Source of the DNA: Vallitaleaceae bacterium | GTDB lineage: Bacteria; Bacillota; Clostridia; Lachnospirales; Vallitaleaceae | Assembly (NCBI GenBank): GCA_027858555.1 | Contig: JAQICP010000342.1 | Span: 1 to 5,251, forward strand | DNA: 5,251 bases | Direction: 5' to 3' | Made by a program: the position numbers and the translations under genes | Shown: positions 3,246 through 5,251 of the stretch, in pieces | Numbering within the stretch: position 1 is the stretch's first letter | Layout: each line of letters opens with the position of its first letter | Notes under the pieces: generated by a model | Database searches by the model: none | The model's input: only the letters and a program-made list of their open reading frames with translations | Told to the model about the DNA's origin: nothing

Positions 3246-5251
3246 TTATAATCTCATTGTTAATCCAATTCTTTTCTTCTCAATATCCACCTTCATGATC
3301 TTCACTTCCACGATATCCCCAACAGAGACCACCTCTAGTGGATGCTTAATGTATTTATCGCATATCTGAGATATGTGCACTAAGCCATCTTGATGAACAC
3401 CAATATCTACAAAGATACCAAAGTCGATTACATTTCTAACGGTGCCTTTTAGAATCATGCCTTCTTTTAAGTCATCCATATCAAGGACATCATTTCGAAG
3501 GATAGGGCTTGGCATATCATCTCTTGGATCTCTGCCAGGCTTCTCAAGCTCTTTAATAATATCTTCCAGAGTTGGTAGGCCCGCACCTAATTTTGTAGCA
3601 ATCTCTTCTTTATCATAGACTACTAGCTTTGCTTTTCCTATGATAACATCTTCTAATTTTACTTTAGCCTCTTTTAATAACTTCTTGGTTACTTGGTAAC
3701 TTTCAGGATGAACACCTGTATTATCAAGTGGATTACTACCCGCTGGAATTCTTAAGAACCCAGCACACTGTTCAAAAGCTTTTGGTCCAAGCTTAGGGAC
3801 ACTTTTCAAGTCATCTCTAAGTTTAAACCTACCATTAGTTTCTCTGTAAGTCACTATATTTTTAGCAATTGGTTTACTTATACCGGATATGTAGGCAAGT
3901 AGGGATGGTGACGCCGTATTTAAATCAACGCCCACTTTATTAACACAATCTTCTACTACACCCGTTAAGGCATTGCCCAAAAACTTCTGATTCATGTCAT
4001 GTTGATATTGACCGACACCAATAGACTGTGGATCTATTTTAACTAGTTCGGCAAGGGGATCTTGTAATCTCCTACCTATTGAAACAGCAGATCTAAGCGC
4101 AACATCAAATTCTGGAAATTCTTCAGTACCAAGTTTGGATGCCGAATATACAGAAGCACCCGCCTCATTCACGATAACATATGGCACATTGCCACCAAAA
4201 TCTTTTAATAGGTCCACTGCAAATAGTTCAGTTTCTCTAGAAGCTGTTCCATTGCCTATAGCCACCAGTGACACTTTGTGTTTCTTCATCAAAGGCAGGA
4301 GCGTCTTTTTCGACTTCTCAACTTCGCTCTTTGGCGGTGTTGGATATATAACCGCTGTTTCGAGAACTTTTCCAGTGCCATCAATAATAGCCGTTTTACA
4401 ACCAGTTCTAAATGCCGGGTCAAGTGCCAGTACCACCTTGTCGGCAATTGGTGGTTGCATAAGTAACTGCTGAAGATTCTTACCAAATACTTTGATAGAG
4501 CTCTCTTCTGCCGTTTCAAATAAGCCCGTTCTGATTTCTCTTTCAATCGCTGGTGCTATCAACCTTTTATACGCATCTGAAATAACTGATAATAAGATTG
4601 GTGTTGTGTACTTATTCTCAACTCTAATAACGTTTCTCTCTAAGTACGACTCAATCTTTTCAACTGGTGCATCTAGTTTGACCGTTAAAATCTTTTCCTT
4701 TTCGCCACGATTAATGGCAAGTACCCTATGTCCAACTATTTTTTTAACTAGCTCTTCATAATCATAATACATCTCAAAAACACTTTTAACTTTGATATCA
4801 CGGGCTTTTGTAATTATATTACCGAAATTAAAGGTCATTTCACGTATTGCTTTCCTGTAGGTGGCTTCCTCTGAAATCATCTCAGCCAATATGTCTTTGG
4901 CACCATTTATGGCATCTTCTACCGTTTCAACACCAAGTTCACTATCTATATAAGTAGCCGCAATAGTCTCAATGGGTTCTTTTGAATCTTGCATCATAAT
5001 AATGAGTGCTAGAGGCTCTAACCCTTTTTCTTTTGCAATGGTCGCTTTCGTTCGTCTCTTTTGCTTATATGGTAAATACAAATCATCTACTTCCACTAAC
5101 GTGGTGGCCTTCACGATTTGCTTTCTGAGTTCCTCTGTTAATTTACCTTGTTCTTCAATGGTCCGAATAACCTGTTCCTTCTTGGCCTCCAGATTTCTTA
5201 GGTAATTAAGTCGATCATTCATATCTCTTAGTACTTCATCTGTTAATGAAC
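3246..5251 (-). CDS. tex: Tex family S1 RNA-binding protein (transcription accessory protein), N-terminus outside window
   Basis: Tex is a conserved cytoplasmic nucleic-acid-binding protein linked to transcription and RNA handling and related to eukaryotic Spt6. The frame stays open to the right edge: nine codons before the ATG at 5222 read SLTDEVLRD, matching the conserved Tex stretch before 'ERLxYLRNLE'. The true start is therefore outside and roughly 50 residues are missing. Numbering from the internal Met at 5222: helical Tex N-terminal region with DLYLPYKQKRRTKATIAKEK (47-66); RNase H-fold YqgF-like domain, about 262-400, with LDPAFRTGCK (267-276) and IGNGTASRETE (322-332); helix-hairpin-helix pair, about 427-492 (GVDLNTASPSLLAYISGIS and SVPKLGPKAFEQ); S1 RNA-binding domain, about 588-656 (GTVRNVIDFGIFVDIGVHQ then DGLVHIS). 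The protein ends right after S1, without the low-complexity tail some homologues have. It is followed by its own terminator, so it ends its transcription unit. Confidence 0.97.
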   Translation of the reverse strand, partial: SLTDEVLRDMNDRLNYLRNLEAKKEQVIRTIEEQGKLTEELRKQIVKATTLVEVDDLYLPYKQKRRTKATIAKEKGLEPLALIIMMQDSKEPIETIAATYIDSELGVETVEDAINGAKDILAEMISEEATYRKAIREMTFNFGNIITKARDIKVKSVFEMYYDYEELVKKIVGHRVLAINRGEKEKILTVKLDAPVEKIESYLERNVIRVENKYTTPILLSVISDAYKRLIAPAIEREIRTGLFETAEESSIKVFGKNLQQLLMQPPIADKVVLALDPAFRTGCKTAIIDGTGKVLETAVIYPTPPKSEVEKSKKTLLPLMKKHKVSLVAIGNGTASRETELFAVDLLKDFGGNVPYVIVNEAGASVYSASKLGTEEFPEFDVALRSAVSIGRRLQDPLAELVKIDPQSIGVGQYQHDMNQKFLGNALTGVVEDCVNKVGVDLNTASPSLLAYISGISKPIAKNIVTYRETNGRFKLRDDLKSVPKLGPKAFEQCAGFLRIPAGSNPLDNTGVHPESYQVTKKLLKEAKVKLEDVIIGKAKLVVYDKEEIATKLGAGLPTLEDIIKELEKPGRDPRDDMPSPILRNDVLDMDDLKEGMILKGTVRNVIDFGIFVDIGVHQDGLVHISQICDKYIKHPLEVVSVGDIVEVKIMKVDIEKKRIGLTMRL

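Noticed and set aside
4289..4546. 85-residue minus-strand ORF inside tex
   Set aside because: It is an out-of-frame shadow of the well-conserved tex coding sequence; the same holds for plus-strand frames in 4135-5205.
5220..5222. ATG at 5222 as the tex start
   Set aside because: The frame stays open to the window edge and the upstream codons encode SLTDEVLRD, part of the conserved Tex N-terminal region, so this Met is internal.

Overview
The window is low-GC bacterial DNA, most likely from a Clostridia-type Firmicute. The signs are strong GGAGG-type ribosome sites, a textbook TTGACA-17-TATAAT promoter, AT-rich spacers, and protein sequences that read like Clostridia members of their families. 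All recognised features lie on the minus strand, so transcription runs from high to low coordinates.

Layout in transcription order. (1) Positions 5251-3246 hold most of tex, an S1-domain RNA-binding protein that continues past the right edge; the ATG at 5222 is internal, not the true start. (2) Positions 3209-3156 form a long hairpin plus six T, the tex terminator. (3) Positions 3140-1196 are a complete-looking group II intron of about 1.95 kb. It starts GTGTCC, encodes a 430-residue reverse transcriptase/maturase without an endonuclease domain, and ends with recognisable domains V and VI, including a bulged branch-point A seven bases from the 3' end. It sits in the noncoding gap just beyond the tex terminator, so it breaks no gene. 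(4) Positions 1195-904 are an AT-rich gap with several inverted repeats and no convincing gene. (5) A consensus promoter at 903-875, with a palindrome over its -35 box, starts a small transcription unit: a DUF2089-type zinc-ribbon/helix-turn-helix protein (799-407), a tandem-repeat spacer (380-336), a possible 49-residue ORF (325-176), and the start of a protein with a SHOCT-like helical N-terminus (116 to the left edge).

The DUF2089 protein ends with a short helical segment that resembles the N-terminus of the gene at the left edge. From known family contexts, this is probably a regulator plus partner cassette of the kind linked to envelope-type DUF4097/YvlB proteins; that link is inference because the last gene is cut. 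No wholly new system is evident. The points most worth a second look are the intron's exact boundaries and target, the operator-like palindrome in the regulator's own promoter, the 11-bp tandem repeats running into a ribosome site, and the interlocked inverted repeats beside the intron.
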